The position numbers and the translations under genes were made by a program. From an uncultured Granulosicoccus sp. (lineage in GTDB: Bacteria > Pseudomonadota > Gammaproteobacteria > Granulosicoccales > Granulosicoccaceae), in the NCBI GenBank assembly GCA_947499955.1, contig CANMQI010000001.1, positions 682,001 through 746,000 of the forward strand: a stretch of 64,000 bases of DNA, written 5' to 3'. Under the pieces are notes generated by a model. That model saw nothing but the letters and a program-made list of their open reading frames with translations. It ran no database searches and was not told the DNA's origin. The first letter of the stretch is position 1, and every line of letters begins with the position of its first letter. Below are positions 16,793 through 25,779 of this stretch, in pieces.

Positions 16793-17152
16793 TCAACTGG
16801 CAAGTTTCAACAGCACATCCACCAGCTCGTCCGATGTTCCCAGGTAATCGGTGATGCGAATGTCCATATCCGGGTATTGCGTCTGCTTGATCTGCACCTG
16901 CTCCGGAATGTCTTCGGCCACGTGGGTGCCCCGCGCCAGGAAATACGGAACGACCTGAACACTGGTGGCGCCCTGGGAAATACACAACTCGATGCCGTCG
17001 GGTATCAGTGGTGCCGCCAGTTCCAGAAAGGCATGCTGCACCAATCCGAACTCCTCTCCGGCCTTGGCAGCAACACGCGCTGCCAGTCGCGCGATTTCCT
17101 CGTTGGATTCGGCACGGCGACTGCCATGTGCCACCAGAAGTAATGCTTTCAT
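16793..17152 (-). CDS. CbiX-like sirohydrochlorin chelatase
   Basis: 119 aa, the short CbiX(S)/SirB type with a single chelatase domain. MKALLLVAHGSRRAESNEE at the start contains the active-site His, and VQVVPYFLARGTHVAEDIP supplies the second. It inserts cobalt, nickel or iron into sirohydrochlorin. Its place 66 bp upstream of the dsrC-like gene on the same strand, with cysG elsewhere in the window, suggests siroheme supply for sulfur metabolism. CysG alone can also insert iron, so this protein may be redundant or specialised. The metal cannot be deduced from sequence. Confidence 0.85.
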   Translation of the reverse strand: MKALLLVAHGSRRAESNEEIARLAARVAAKAGEEFGLVQHAFLELAAPLIPDGIELCISQGATSVQVVPYFLARGTHVAEDIPEQVQIKQTQYPDMDIRITDYLGTSDELVDVLLKLAS

Positions 17153-17269
17153 GTCTATTGCCTGTTGTTTGCAAATGAATACCGGACAGTCAGGGCTGAC
17201 GGCCGCTTGGCCGACACCCGTATAACTGCCCGATTCATCGTTGATACGTAAAGCAGCGCCATTCGGCCG

Positions 17270-18613
17270 TCAGCCTTTCTGTCGGGCCTCATCACGCAGT
17301 GCAGAGACTGCATTGGCGTGGCCGTCAAACCCTTCATAAGTTGCAAACCGGTGGGTATGCGGTGCCATTTCCGCATAACCGCCTGCCGTCATATGGCCCA
17401 CTGAACAGGTCTTGGTGAAATCATGCACCCCCAGCGGCGAATGGGTTCTTGCTGCGCCCGAGGTCGGCAGCACGCAATTGGGCCCCATCATGTAGTTGGC
17501 AATGGAACCGGCGGCGTGTTCCCCCAACAGGATTTCACTGGCATTGCGGATATGTGCCAGATGCTCGTAGGGGTTCTTCGACAGCACCTGACAATGCTCA
17601 GGGGCATAGTCATTGATGAATTCGTAAGCCTGCTCTCTGGAGCTTGCCAGCACGATGCCGCCGCGCTCACCACTGAGAACCGTCGAGGAGTAGCCTGCCA
17701 GTGTCTCGTTCTGCTGGTCCCAGTAACCCGGCACGGCAGCCCGGATGGCATGGGCCAGTTCTGCATCCCAGGTGACCAGAAAGGCACTGCTGTCCGGCCC
17801 GTGCTCGGATTCAATGGTCATGTCCAGCGCGGCAATCAGCGGATTGGCAGTTTCGTCAGCCAGCAGGATGGTTTCGCTGGGGCCCGCCGGCATACCAGGA
17901 TCGATACGACCTGCCAGCACTCGCTTGGCAGCAACCAGCCACGGGCTGCCAGGGCCGACGATCTTGAAACAGCGAGGAATGGTGGCCGTACCGAAGGCAG
18001 CAGCTGCCACTGCCTGCGCACCGCCGGCCTTGAACACCTGTTCCACGCCAGCCAGACGCGCCGCGACCAGGGTGGCCGGATCGACTCGTCCATCCGCACC
18101 GGGAGGGGTCAGAATGATGGGATTGGGAACCCCGGCCACCGCTGCCGGCACGGCCGTCATCAGGGTCACGGATGGAAACGAGCCCTTGCCCCGCGGTGAA
18201 TAACAGGCCACGGAATCGATAGGCGTGGCGCGTTCACCGACGAGCACACCGGGACGAATTTCCTTCATCCACATCTCCGGAGGGCGCTGCGCTTCATGAA
18301 AGCGTCGAATGTTGTCCGCCGAGTATTCCAGCGTCTCGATCATGGCGCGATCCACCTCGTCGAAGGCCTTGTCGATATCCGCCTTGGTGGCAGCAATGGA
18401 ATCGGCATTCAGCGACTCGGCGCCATCGAATTCTCGTCCAAAGCGTGCCAGTGCCTCGTCGCCTTCGACTCTGACCGCCTCGATGATCGGTCCGACACCC
18501 TCGATGAACCGCTCCAGATCGTCTTCGGCGCGGCTCAACAGCCGGTCACGTTCTTCACTGGACAACTTGTCCAGTTCGTGCAGGGCAACAGTGGGATAGT
18601 TTCGGGCAGACAT
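17270..18613 (-). CDS. histidinol dehydrogenase-family protein
   Basis: 447 aa, full length for HisD. Conserved parts include the catalytic pair in NDYAPEHCQV (Glu, His), GPSETILLAD and FDGHANAV (last zinc-ligand His). The segment IESEHGPDS has Glu where HisD has the zinc-binding Gln (LxQAEHGPD), and the Rossmann part is rather different. No other his gene is near. HisD paralogues include sulfopropanediol dehydrogenase (HpsN) and others that oxidise an alcohol to an acid in two NAD steps. I would not assume the histidine pathway. It lies 117 bp upstream of cbiX on the same strand, and may or may not share its transcript. Confidence 0.8.
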   Translation of the reverse strand: MSARNYPTVALHELDKLSSEERDRLLSRAEDDLERFIEGVGPIIEAVRVEGDEALARFGREFDGAESLNADSIAATKADIDKAFDEVDRAMIETLEYSADNIRRFHEAQRPPEMWMKEIRPGVLVGERATPIDSVACYSPRGKGSFPSVTLMTAVPAAVAGVPNPIILTPPGADGRVDPATLVAARLAGVEQVFKAGGAQAVAAAAFGTATIPRCFKIVGPGSPWLVAAKRVLAGRIDPGMPAGPSETILLADETANPLIAALDMTIESEHGPDSSAFLVTWDAELAHAIRAAVPGYWDQQNETLAGYSSTVLSGERGGIVLASSREQAYEFINDYAPEHCQVLSKNPYEHLAHIRNASEILLGEHAAGSIANYMMGPNCVLPTSGAARTHSPLGVHDFTKTCSVGHMTAGGYAEMAPHTHRFATYEGFDGHANAVSALRDEARQKG

Positions 18614-18657
18614 GACTTGGTATTCGACCTCAGCAGGACAGTCTGAAGTATACCCCT

Positions 18658-19572
18658 TCAGGCCTGCCGGCTTGTATTCCCCACTGGCGCAGGAGTCTGG
18701 CTGAGTGCCTCGTTCAACCAGGTGCGCGATAGCAACTGCTCACGCCAGCCCGGGTTGAAATGCACCAGACCTTCGACGATGCCGCCAGCGTAGTTGCCGT
18801 TGAGTTCCTGACCTCCGGCCAGCATGAGCCCGCCCTCGGCCTGATAGCTGCTGTCCTGCGTACCGTTGGTGGCAGCCAGCTTGCGCACCGCCTCCCGAGT
18901 GGCCTGGTCCGCATTTCTGACCGTCACCGACGGCAGATGACTGGCCAGCGCCGTGACATCATTGCCGCTATCTCCACTGAACAGGCTCGCTTCATTGGCA
19001 ACTCCACGCATGTGCTGCACATGCACGATGGCTTCGCGCTTGGTGGCATGCACGGGCAGGATATCGAGTAGCTGCACATTCTTCTCGGGGTCATCGCTGA
19101 ACACCAGCGAGGCCCGGACGCCCAGTGTCTGCAGATGCGATTCCAGTTGCCCGGCCAGTGCTGCCGTGTCCATATCCTGTGGCAGATAATAGCTGCACTT
19201 GAACCGGGTCTGACGGTCGGACTCCTGCTCTTGCATGCCAGTGAAATCAACCAGTGTTTCACCGATTCCGGCACTGTCGTAACCGTTCCAGTCCTGTCCG
19301 ATCAGGCAATGCCACTCGTCGTGCAGTTCCCAGCCTCCCCCGGTCGACACATATATACTGGTGCCGACATCGGCCACGATCACATCGGGCACCTGCAAGT
19401 CGTAGTCATCAATGGCCTGCAGGACTCGACCAATATCGCGGCCAGATACATAGGCCAGTGCCATGTCGTTGCTGCGCAGCAGATGCCAGAGAACGGGACG
19501 GGCCAGTGCCGACTCCGGCTGCTCGCCGTTGGGTACCAGCGTTCGGTCGAGATCGGTACACAGGAGCTTCAT
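18658..19572 (-). CDS. sucrose-6-phosphate phosphatase
   Basis: 304 aa, HAD superfamily type IIB. Motif I is intact as CTDLDRTLVPNG, holding both catalytic Asp residues. Later motifs FSGDSGNDVTALA (acidic metal site) and a Lys near SAKREAIVH-like sequence (ATKREAIVH) fit the sucrose-phosphatase group. It removes phosphate from sucrose 6-phosphate to give sucrose, pulling the synthase reaction forward. Its start codon overlaps the stop of sucrose-phosphate synthase by one base, so the two form an operon. In bacteria this pair usually makes sucrose as a compatible solute under salt or desiccation stress. Confidence 0.88.
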   Translation of the reverse strand: MKLLCTDLDRTLVPNGEQPESALARPVLWHLLRSNDMALAYVSGRDIGRVLQAIDDYDLQVPDVIVADVGTSIYVSTGGGWELHDEWHCLIGQDWNGYDSAGIGETLVDFTGMQEQESDRQTRFKCSYYLPQDMDTAALAGQLESHLQTLGVRASLVFSDDPEKNVQLLDILPVHATKREAIVHVQHMRGVANEASLFSGDSGNDVTALASHLPSVTVRNADQATREAVRKLAATNGTQDSSYQAEGGLMLAGGQELNGNYAGGIVEGLVHFNPGWREQLLSRTWLNEALSQTPAPVGNTSRQA

Positions 19573-21737
19573 CAGGCCGGTTCCGGCTCGGGTCTGGGCG
19601 CCTTGCAGTCACCCAGAAAATCATAGAATTCGATGGCTTCGAGAATGCCGGCGGCGTAGGGCTTGTCCGTGAAGTGGATGCTGGCGCCTTCGGTCAGCTG
19701 CGACAATTCCTCATGCGAACGATTACCCACGATGGCGGCCAGCGTGTTGCCGCGCATCATGTCCTCGTCGGCTCCCGAACCACCAATGGCAAGCACTCTT
19801 TCCAGCGGAATGTTGAACTTCGCCACCACATGCCGCAGCGCCAGCCCCTTCGAGGCACGGATGGGCACGATGTTCAGGAACTGACCGTGCGAGAAGATGA
19901 TATTGACGGCCTGATCTTCCTGAAACAGACGGGCACTGATGTCATCGATGGACGGCGCAACCTCGGCGTCATACAGATAGCTGATCTTGAAATCACTCTG
20001 TTGATCGCTGCTGCGCAGACTGATTCCCGGCACATCGGCCAACACCCGACGAACCTGCTGTGGCGTCCACTGCTTCTCGATATGCCGCGTCCAGCCGGTA
20101 TCCTCGGTCAGCTTGGGAGCAAAGGTGATTTCCGTACCGGCGCTGGTAATCAGTACGTCCGGCTCGGGGATGCCGTGCTTCTTCAGCAGTCGCAGCGCCG
20201 CATCCAGCCGCAAGCCGGTATTGATCCCGAATTTCATGCGCTTGCGATTCTGCCGGACCAGACGAATCAGCGTCTGCAGTGATTCATCGTCGCCCAACAG
20301 GCTACGGTTCAGATCGGTGAACAGCGCTCGGTCCGTGTAGCTGGCACTGTAGGAGTCGCCGTCATCGATCGATTCAAGGCTGGTTTCCTTGCCGGTAATC
20401 GACGACACCATGTTGAGGTACTCCTCGGCATGTGCCGGCCAGCTGTAATGATGCCGAACCCCTTGCAGGCCGGAGACCGAACGCGTCTGCCACATCTCCC
20501 AGTCACCAATGACATCCTTGATGGCCTGAGCAATACCCGCCTGCTCCAGGGGGTCGATCAACAGGCCATTCTCGCAGTTGCCGATGATATCGCGCGGTCC
20601 ACCGTCCTCTGTGGCCACAATGGGCAGGCCACTGGCTGCCGCTTCAATCAGGGTCAGACCGAATGGCTCGGTCAGGGCCGGGTTGACGAACACGCCGCCG
20701 GACAAGGTGGCGAGCCGATACAAGACAGGCACATCATCCGAGCGATGCTGTTTCGGGTAGGCGACTCGGCCATAGAGATCATATCGATCGATCAGCTGCA
20801 GCAGCTCGGTCAGCACGTCACGCGCCCCTTCTTCCAGATCGTTCAGATCCTCACGGTTGCCCATGACCACCACCAGATTGGCCCGCTCCTGCAATTCCGC
20901 ATCGTTGCCATAGGCATGCAGCAAGGCGGCAATATTCTTGCGTGCATCGGCACGTGACACGGCCAGAATCATCGGCTTGTCCGGCTCCTTCAGGAATCGA
21001 TTGACCTCCTGAGCGATACAGGACTCATGCTCCTTGCCCTGAGGGGGCTGAAAACGGGAAAGATTGGTGCCCGGCGGAATGACGTGCATGGCCTCCGGAC
21101 GATAGAAATCATAAAGCTCGTATTGCTCTTCGATCTCCTGGTGTGTACTGGTAATGACACGCTCGGCCGACGCAAGGGTGGTCTCTTCTGCCGTGATCCG
21201 CCGAGCCATGTTGTAACGATCATCGATGGTCCGACTGTCCAGACCGCTGGCCAGCAGTCGATGCCGTTTGACCCGCCCCAGCGAATGACCGGTATGAATC
21301 AGTGGCAGCCCCATGACATGCGCAACACGGCTGCCGATATACCCGGCATCGGCGTAGTGACTGTGAATGAGGTCTGGTGTAACCCCCTCTTCCCGATAAC
21401 GATCGATCAGATTATCGACAAAGGAATCCAGGTGATCCCACAACTGCTCCTTGGCGAGATAACTCAGGCCACCGGCTTCGATACGCAGAATGCGAGCCTT
21501 GTCGGACAGAGGCTCGCTCTCCAGTCCGTACTCCTCGCCCAGATGATCCTCGCGGATAAGCCGCGTGACCAGATCGACCCGGGCAACGCCCTCGGTCTCT
21601 GCCAGAGCACGGGCCAGTTCCACCACGTAGAGCACCTGACCGCCGGTATCGGCATCGCGCCCCAGTTCCAGCTCATTGCCACGAATCAGACCGTGCACAC
21701 TGATCAGGCAGATATGTAGTCCTTTCCGAGTTTTCAT
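19572..21737 (-). CDS. sucrose-phosphate synthase with degenerate phosphatase-like domain
   Basis: 721 aa. Residues 1-460 are a GT-B glycosyltransferase of family GT4; the start HICLISVHGLIRGNELE and ELGRDADTGGQVLYV are the sucrose-synthase/SPS hallmark, and EPFGLTLIEAAASGLPIV binds the nucleotide sugar. It joins UDP- or ADP-glucose to fructose 6-phosphate. Residues about 470-715 form a HAD domain. Its motif I reads FTDLNRSLLG: the second Asp is Asn and the Thr is Ser, so phosphatase activity should be lost. That agrees with a separate intact phosphatase gene behind it. The promoter must lie in the 296-bp gap shared with the divergent amidotransferase gene. Confidence 0.9.
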   Translation of the reverse strand: MKTRKGLHICLISVHGLIRGNELELGRDADTGGQVLYVVELARALAETEGVARVDLVTRLIREDHLGEEYGLESEPLSDKARILRIEAGGLSYLAKEQLWDHLDSFVDNLIDRYREEGVTPDLIHSHYADAGYIGSRVAHVMGLPLIHTGHSLGRVKRHRLLASGLDSRTIDDRYNMARRITAEETTLASAERVITSTHQEIEEQYELYDFYRPEAMHVIPPGTNLSRFQPPQGKEHESCIAQEVNRFLKEPDKPMILAVSRADARKNIAALLHAYGNDAELQERANLVVVMGNREDLNDLEEGARDVLTELLQLIDRYDLYGRVAYPKQHRSDDVPVLYRLATLSGGVFVNPALTEPFGLTLIEAAASGLPIVATEDGGPRDIIGNCENGLLIDPLEQAGIAQAIKDVIGDWEMWQTRSVSGLQGVRHHYSWPAHAEEYLNMVSSITGKETSLESIDDGDSYSASYTDRALFTDLNRSLLGDDESLQTLIRLVRQNRKRMKFGINTGLRLDAALRLLKKHGIPEPDVLITSAGTEITFAPKLTEDTGWTRHIEKQWTPQQVRRVLADVPGISLRSSDQQSDFKISYLYDAEVAPSIDDISARLFQEDQAVNIIFSHGQFLNIVPIRASKGLALRHVVAKFNIPLERVLAIGGSGADEDMMRGNTLAAIVGNRSHEELSQLTEGASIHFTDKPYAAGILEAIEFYDFLGDCKAPRPEPEPA

Positions 21738-21909
21738 TCAGCCGTTTTCCGTACCTGTTACCGATGTGATTGGTGCAATGGAAACACCTGTGTTGCTGCC
21801 GGCCGCCAGCTCGAGATAGACAGGCATGTGCACTACCGGTATCAACGCATGGCCTTGCGGCATTGAGCACCATAACATTATGGGCAGAAACTACCTTTTG
21901 GCCAGCGGT

Positions 21910-21975
21910 GGGAAAAAATTACAGCGCTGCAAATCCACGGACGCTACCCTGCCCCATGGCAGTGCATTTTTTCCC
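21910..21975. repeat. inverted repeat between sucrose and polyamine genes
   Basis: GGGAAAAAAT (21910-21919) and its exact complement ATTTTTTCCC (21966-21975) enclose a second small hairpin, CTGCC-CCAT-GGCAG (21949-21962). The whole lies in the 296-bp gap between divergent starts at 21737 and 22034. It could be an operator or a leader structure. No consensus promoter is clear beside it. Confidence 0.45.
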
Positions 21976-22033
21976 TGTCTTCTGTACACCATCGATATGG
22001 CGCAAGCCCTCGATCAAGAGTATAAGACGCTTC

Positions 22034-22792
22034 ATGAACGTAACAACTACCATGACACCATCAAGTCACACCGGCCGTGGAACCAGACTGGGCATTCTGC
22101 AGGCAGGTCGCTCACCAGAGCCGCTCCTGGCGCACTATCAGGACTACAACAACATGTTCGTGGACCTGTTGGGCAAGGATTCCTTCGACTACCGTCACTG
22201 GCCGGTGCTGGACGGTGTCTTCCCCGACAGCCTCGATGAAGCCGATGCCTGGCTGATAACCGGCTCGCGCTTTGGCGCCTACGAAGATCATGCCTGGATA
22301 CCACCACTGGAAGCTCTGATCAGAGAGATATATGCCTCTGCGAAGCCGCTGGTCGGTATCTGCTTCGGACATCAGATAATCGCCCAGGCTCTTGGCGGCA
22401 AAGTCGAGAAATTCTCCGGCGGCTGGTCAGTCGGACGCGTCGAATATCAACTCGATACATCCGTCTTCGGCACCGGCACACCCTCCGCCGATGATGCCAC
22501 CGCACTGATGGCCTTTCATCAGGACCAGGTGACACAGCCACCCAGTGAAGCCCGCAACGTGGGCAGCAGCAATTTCTGCAAGCACGCAGCGTTGATCTAC
22601 GACAACCGGATTCTCACCCTGCAACCCCACCCGGAATTCGACAGTGACTTCATCGAAGGCCTGCTGGAGACCCGTGGAGAGATACTGCCGGACGAGGTGA
22701 AGACTCGCGCAGAACAGTCATTGGCAAAGCCTGTCCACCGGGAATCCATTGCCACTGTCATGCGCCAGTTCCTGACACGCGAAAACGCCTGA
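22034..22792 (+). CDS. class I glutamine amidotransferase
   Basis: 252 aa from the ATG chosen (the frame is open upstream, but the extension has no amidotransferase homology). The nucleophile Cys lies in VGICFGHQIIAQALGG, the His in LQPHPEFDSDF, and a Glu follows in the same segment. It resembles the GuaA/GATase1 type rather than the PuuD (gamma-glutamyl-GABA hydrolase) fold. Its position just upstream of PuuA-like and PuuB-like genes suggests hydrolysis of a gamma-glutamyl amide in polyamine breakdown. The gap to the PuuA-like start is 57 bp, consistent with an operon. Confidence 0.82.
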   Translation: MNVTTTMTPSSHTGRGTRLGILQAGRSPEPLLAHYQDYNNMFVDLLGKDSFDYRHWPVLDGVFPDSLDEADAWLITGSRFGAYEDHAWIPPLEALIREIYASAKPLVGICFGHQIIAQALGGKVEKFSGGWSVGRVEYQLDTSVFGTGTPSADDATALMAFHQDQVTQPPSEARNVGSSNFCKHAALIYDNRILTLQPHPEFDSDFIEGLLETRGEILPDEVKTRAEQSLAKPVHRESIATVMRQFLTRENA

Positions 22793-22849
22793 TCGCCTCA
22801 TCCAATCGAATTTCATTCCCGACTTCCTGACTCAACTCACAACACCCCT

Positions 22850-24220
22850 ATGAACACGAATAATTCGTGGATGGATCAACTGCCAGATGCTTTCCATAAC
22901 TGGCTCAATGGACGCAGCGTTGATGATGTGGAGTGCGTGATCGCCGATATTGCCGGCACCTCCCGCGGTAAGGCCATGCCTGCGCGAAAGTTTGCACGGG
23001 CCGATCCCATGTACCTGCCCACCTCCATCTTCTATCAGACCATCACCGGCGAGTATGTCGATCTGAAGGATATGCCTGACCAGTGGACAGAATCGGACCT
23101 GGTGCTGACGCCTGATTTCACGGCTGCCACAGCGGTGCCCTGGTCCGCAGATGTGACACTGCAGGTGGTTCATGATGTGTGTAACCAGGATGGCACGCCA
23201 GTGGGCATGTCACCTCGCAATGTACTCAAGCGCGTGGTGGACGCCTATGCGCAGAGGGGCTGGCAACCCGTGGTTGCACCGGAGCTGGAGTTCTATCTGA
23301 CCAAACCCAATATCGACCCGGATCTGCCCATCGAACCGCCCATCGGGCGAACCGGTCGTCAGGGCATTGCACGCCAGGCCTATTCCATGAGCGCGGTGGA
23401 AGAGTATGGCCCGGTCATCGATGACATCTACGACTTTGCCGAAGCGCAGGGATTCGAGATCGACACCATCATCCAGGAAGGCGGTGCCGGCCAGATCGAG
23501 ATCAATCTGCAACACGGTGACCCGGTACAGCTGGCCGATCAGGTATTTTTCTACAAGCGCCTGATTCGCGAAGCGGCACTTCGCAACAACTGTTTTGCCA
23601 CCTTCATGGCCAAGCCCATGGAGGAGCAACCCGGCAGTGCCATGCACATCCACCAGAGTGTCATCGACACGCGCGACGGCAGTAACCTGTTCAACGATGA
23701 GCACGATAACCCGTCCGAGCATTTCTATGGATTCCTCGGCGGTCAGCAAGCCCTGATTCCGGATGTGCTGTGCATGTTCGCCCCCTATGTGAATTCCTAT
23801 CGTCGCTTCCGGCGTGATGACTCGGCCCCCATCAATCTTGAATGGGGCATCGATAACCGCACGACCGGCATTCGGGTCCCCGTCTCCAGCCCCGGCAGTC
23901 GCCGTGTCGAGAATCGTGTCGTGGGAATGGATTGCAATCCTTATCTGGCCATCGCAGCCAGTCTTGCCTGCGGCCTGATCGGCATGACCAGAAACATGAA
24001 ACCACGTGACGCCATCAAAGGCGACGCCTACTCACTGCCGCATGACATTCCGCGCGATCTGCTGCGCGCCCTGGAGCTGTTCAGCGCCAGTCCGGAAGTC
24101 GAAGCCCTGCTCGGCCCGGACTTCTGCATGCTGTATCGCGCCATCAAGCACCAGGAGTCAGAAGCCTTCCTGCAGGTGATCAGCCCCTGGGAACGTGAGC
24201 ACTTGTTGCTGAACGTCTAG
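22850..24220 (+). CDS. glutamine synthetase family, gamma-glutamylputrescine synthetase-like
   Basis: 456 aa, all of the glutamine synthetase fold. The catalytic segments are seen: APELEFYL, GAGQIEINLQHGDP, MAKPMEEQPGSAMHIHQS (with the ATP and metal ligands) and NRTTGIRVP. The N-terminus (DVECVIADIAGTSRGKAMP) is that of the PuuA/GlnA-like group that joins glutamate to amines instead of ammonia. Followed 12 bp later by a PuuB-like oxidase, it fits the putrescine pathway: glutamylation, oxidation, then hydrolysis. Other amines such as ethanolamine or spermidine cannot be excluded. Confidence 0.87.
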   Translation: MNTNNSWMDQLPDAFHNWLNGRSVDDVECVIADIAGTSRGKAMPARKFARADPMYLPTSIFYQTITGEYVDLKDMPDQWTESDLVLTPDFTAATAVPWSADVTLQVVHDVCNQDGTPVGMSPRNVLKRVVDAYAQRGWQPVVAPELEFYLTKPNIDPDLPIEPPIGRTGRQGIARQAYSMSAVEEYGPVIDDIYDFAEAQGFEIDTIIQEGGAGQIEINLQHGDPVQLADQVFFYKRLIREAALRNNCFATFMAKPMEEQPGSAMHIHQSVIDTRDGSNLFNDEHDNPSEHFYGFLGGQQALIPDVLCMFAPYVNSYRRFRRDDSAPINLEWGIDNRTTGIRVPVSSPGSRRVENRVVGMDCNPYLAIAASLACGLIGMTRNMKPRDAIKGDAYSLPHDIPRDLLRALELFSASPEVEALLGPDFCMLYRAIKHQESEAFLQVISPWEREHLLLNV

Positions 24221-24232
24221 CCGGGCAAGTCC

Positions 24233-25540
24233 ATGAAGCTTCTGCACGCCAATGACCGCCGCGGTGAGCACGCCTCTTCCTGGTATCAGGCAAGTTGTGC
24301 TACCGAGTCGCGTCCCGCGCTCGAACAGAATGTGCACGCCGATGTCTGCATCATCGGCGCCGGCTACACCGGACTTTCCGCAGCCTGCGAGCTGGCTGTC
24401 ACCGGGCATTCGGTTGTTGTGCTCGATGCTCACCGCATTGGCTGGGGAGCTTCCGGGCGCAACGGTGGGCAACTGGGCAGCGGCTTCAACAAGGACCAGC
24501 GCGCTCTGGAACAGCTCATGGGAAAGCCGGCTGCCCATGCGCTCTGGCAGATAGCCGAGGAGGCCAAGCTGCACATCCGGCAGCTGTGCGAAAGCCATTC
24601 CATCGACATCGATTGCACGCCCGGAATCGTCTATGCCCAGCACCGACAACGACATGTCAGTGATGCCCATGACTACAGCCGATTTCTTGAACGCGAGTAC
24701 GGCTATGATCAGATGGAGGCACTGTCGCGAGAGCGCATCCGTGAGCTTGTCGCCAGCGACAATTATCACGGCGGGGTGCTGGATCATGGTGCCGCTCATG
24801 TTCATCCGCTGAAACTGGCATCCGGTCTTGCCAGGGCTGCGGAGCACTCTGGCGCCAGCATCCACGAACTCAGTGAAGTCCTGCGTATCGATTCAGGCCA
24901 GCCTGCAGGATCAGGCCATCGCGTGGTGACAGCCACCGGCAGCGTGCGTTGTGGCAAGGTGATTCTGGCGGCGAATGGCTACCTGGACGATCTGCAGCCG
25001 TCGCTGAACAAGTGGTCCATGCCCATCAACAACTTCATCGTGGTCACCGAGAAACTGGGAGAGCGTGCCCGACAGCTGTTGCCTCAGGACCATGCCGTGG
25101 CAGATTCACGCTTCGTGGTCAATTATTACCGACGCGTGGATGACGATCGCCTGTTGTTCGGCGGCGGGGAGAATTACACCTATCGCTTTCCGGACAGCAT
25201 CGCGCGGTCGGTTCGCCGCGCCATGCTGAAGGTCTTTCCCCAACTCCACGATGCGACCATCGAACATGCCTGGGGAGGCACGCTGGCCATCACCCGGAAT
25301 CGCCTGCCATTCCTGCGGCAGCCGGCTCCGGACATCTACGCTGCAGGTGGCTACTCGGGACATGGTCTGGCACTGGCGCCGATGTACGGCACCGCCATCG
25401 CAGAGCATATCAATGGACAACCAGAGCGCTACCAGCAACTGTCGGCACTACCGGCGACGGCCTTTCCAGGGGGAACTGCCAGTCGCCCCGCCCTGCTGGC
25501 ACTGGCCATGAGTGGTTACTCCTGGCTGGATCGACTGTAA
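24233..25540 (+). CDS. FAD-dependent amine oxidoreductase, gamma-glutamylputrescine oxidase-like
   Basis: 435 aa, DAO family. The dinucleotide-binding start VCIIGAGYTGLSAACELA and the next motif GWGASGRNGGQLGSGF are those of PuuB and related glycine-oxidase-type enzymes. The C-terminal GGYSGHGLALAPMYG contacts FAD. It should oxidise gamma-glutamylputrescine to the aldehyde with formation of hydrogen peroxide. It sits 12 bp behind the PuuA-like gene. The aldehyde dehydrogenase (PuuC) expected next is not here; the LysM protein and SDR that follow are more likely a separate unit, given 239 bp between. Confidence 0.87.
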   Translation: MKLLHANDRRGEHASSWYQASCATESRPALEQNVHADVCIIGAGYTGLSAACELAVTGHSVVVLDAHRIGWGASGRNGGQLGSGFNKDQRALEQLMGKPAAHALWQIAEEAKLHIRQLCESHSIDIDCTPGIVYAQHRQRHVSDAHDYSRFLEREYGYDQMEALSRERIRELVASDNYHGGVLDHGAAHVHPLKLASGLARAAEHSGASIHELSEVLRIDSGQPAGSGHRVVTATGSVRCGKVILAANGYLDDLQPSLNKWSMPINNFIVVTEKLGERARQLLPQDHAVADSRFVVNYYRRVDDDRLLFGGGENYTYRFPDSIARSVRRAMLKVFPQLHDATIEHAWGGTLAITRNRLPFLRQPAPDIYAAGGYSGHGLALAPMYGTAIAEHINGQPERYQQLSALPATAFPGGTASRPALLALAMSGYSWLDRL

Positions 25541-25779
25541 TCACGCTCGGCAGTGCCTGAGCTTGTGTACGGGGCACATCCGGGGTTACATTGATTTCAT
25601 CTGCCAGACCATGACGTTATTACGCATGGATCGACGCATAATTGACTCCTCGGCCTGTTTATTTCTTCAGCAACGCCGCATAGTTTGTGTAAATGAGTGA
25701 CTAACGCGAACCATGACAACCCTCGCGGGTTTCAAGTCGTTATCATGTGATGTTGCAGGACTAACGGGAGCAAGATGCG

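Noticed and set aside
17270-18613. Naming the HisD-like gene sulfopropanediol dehydrogenase
   Set aside because: Sulfur genes nearby make it tempting, but no residue I can see separates it clearly from other HisD paralogues.
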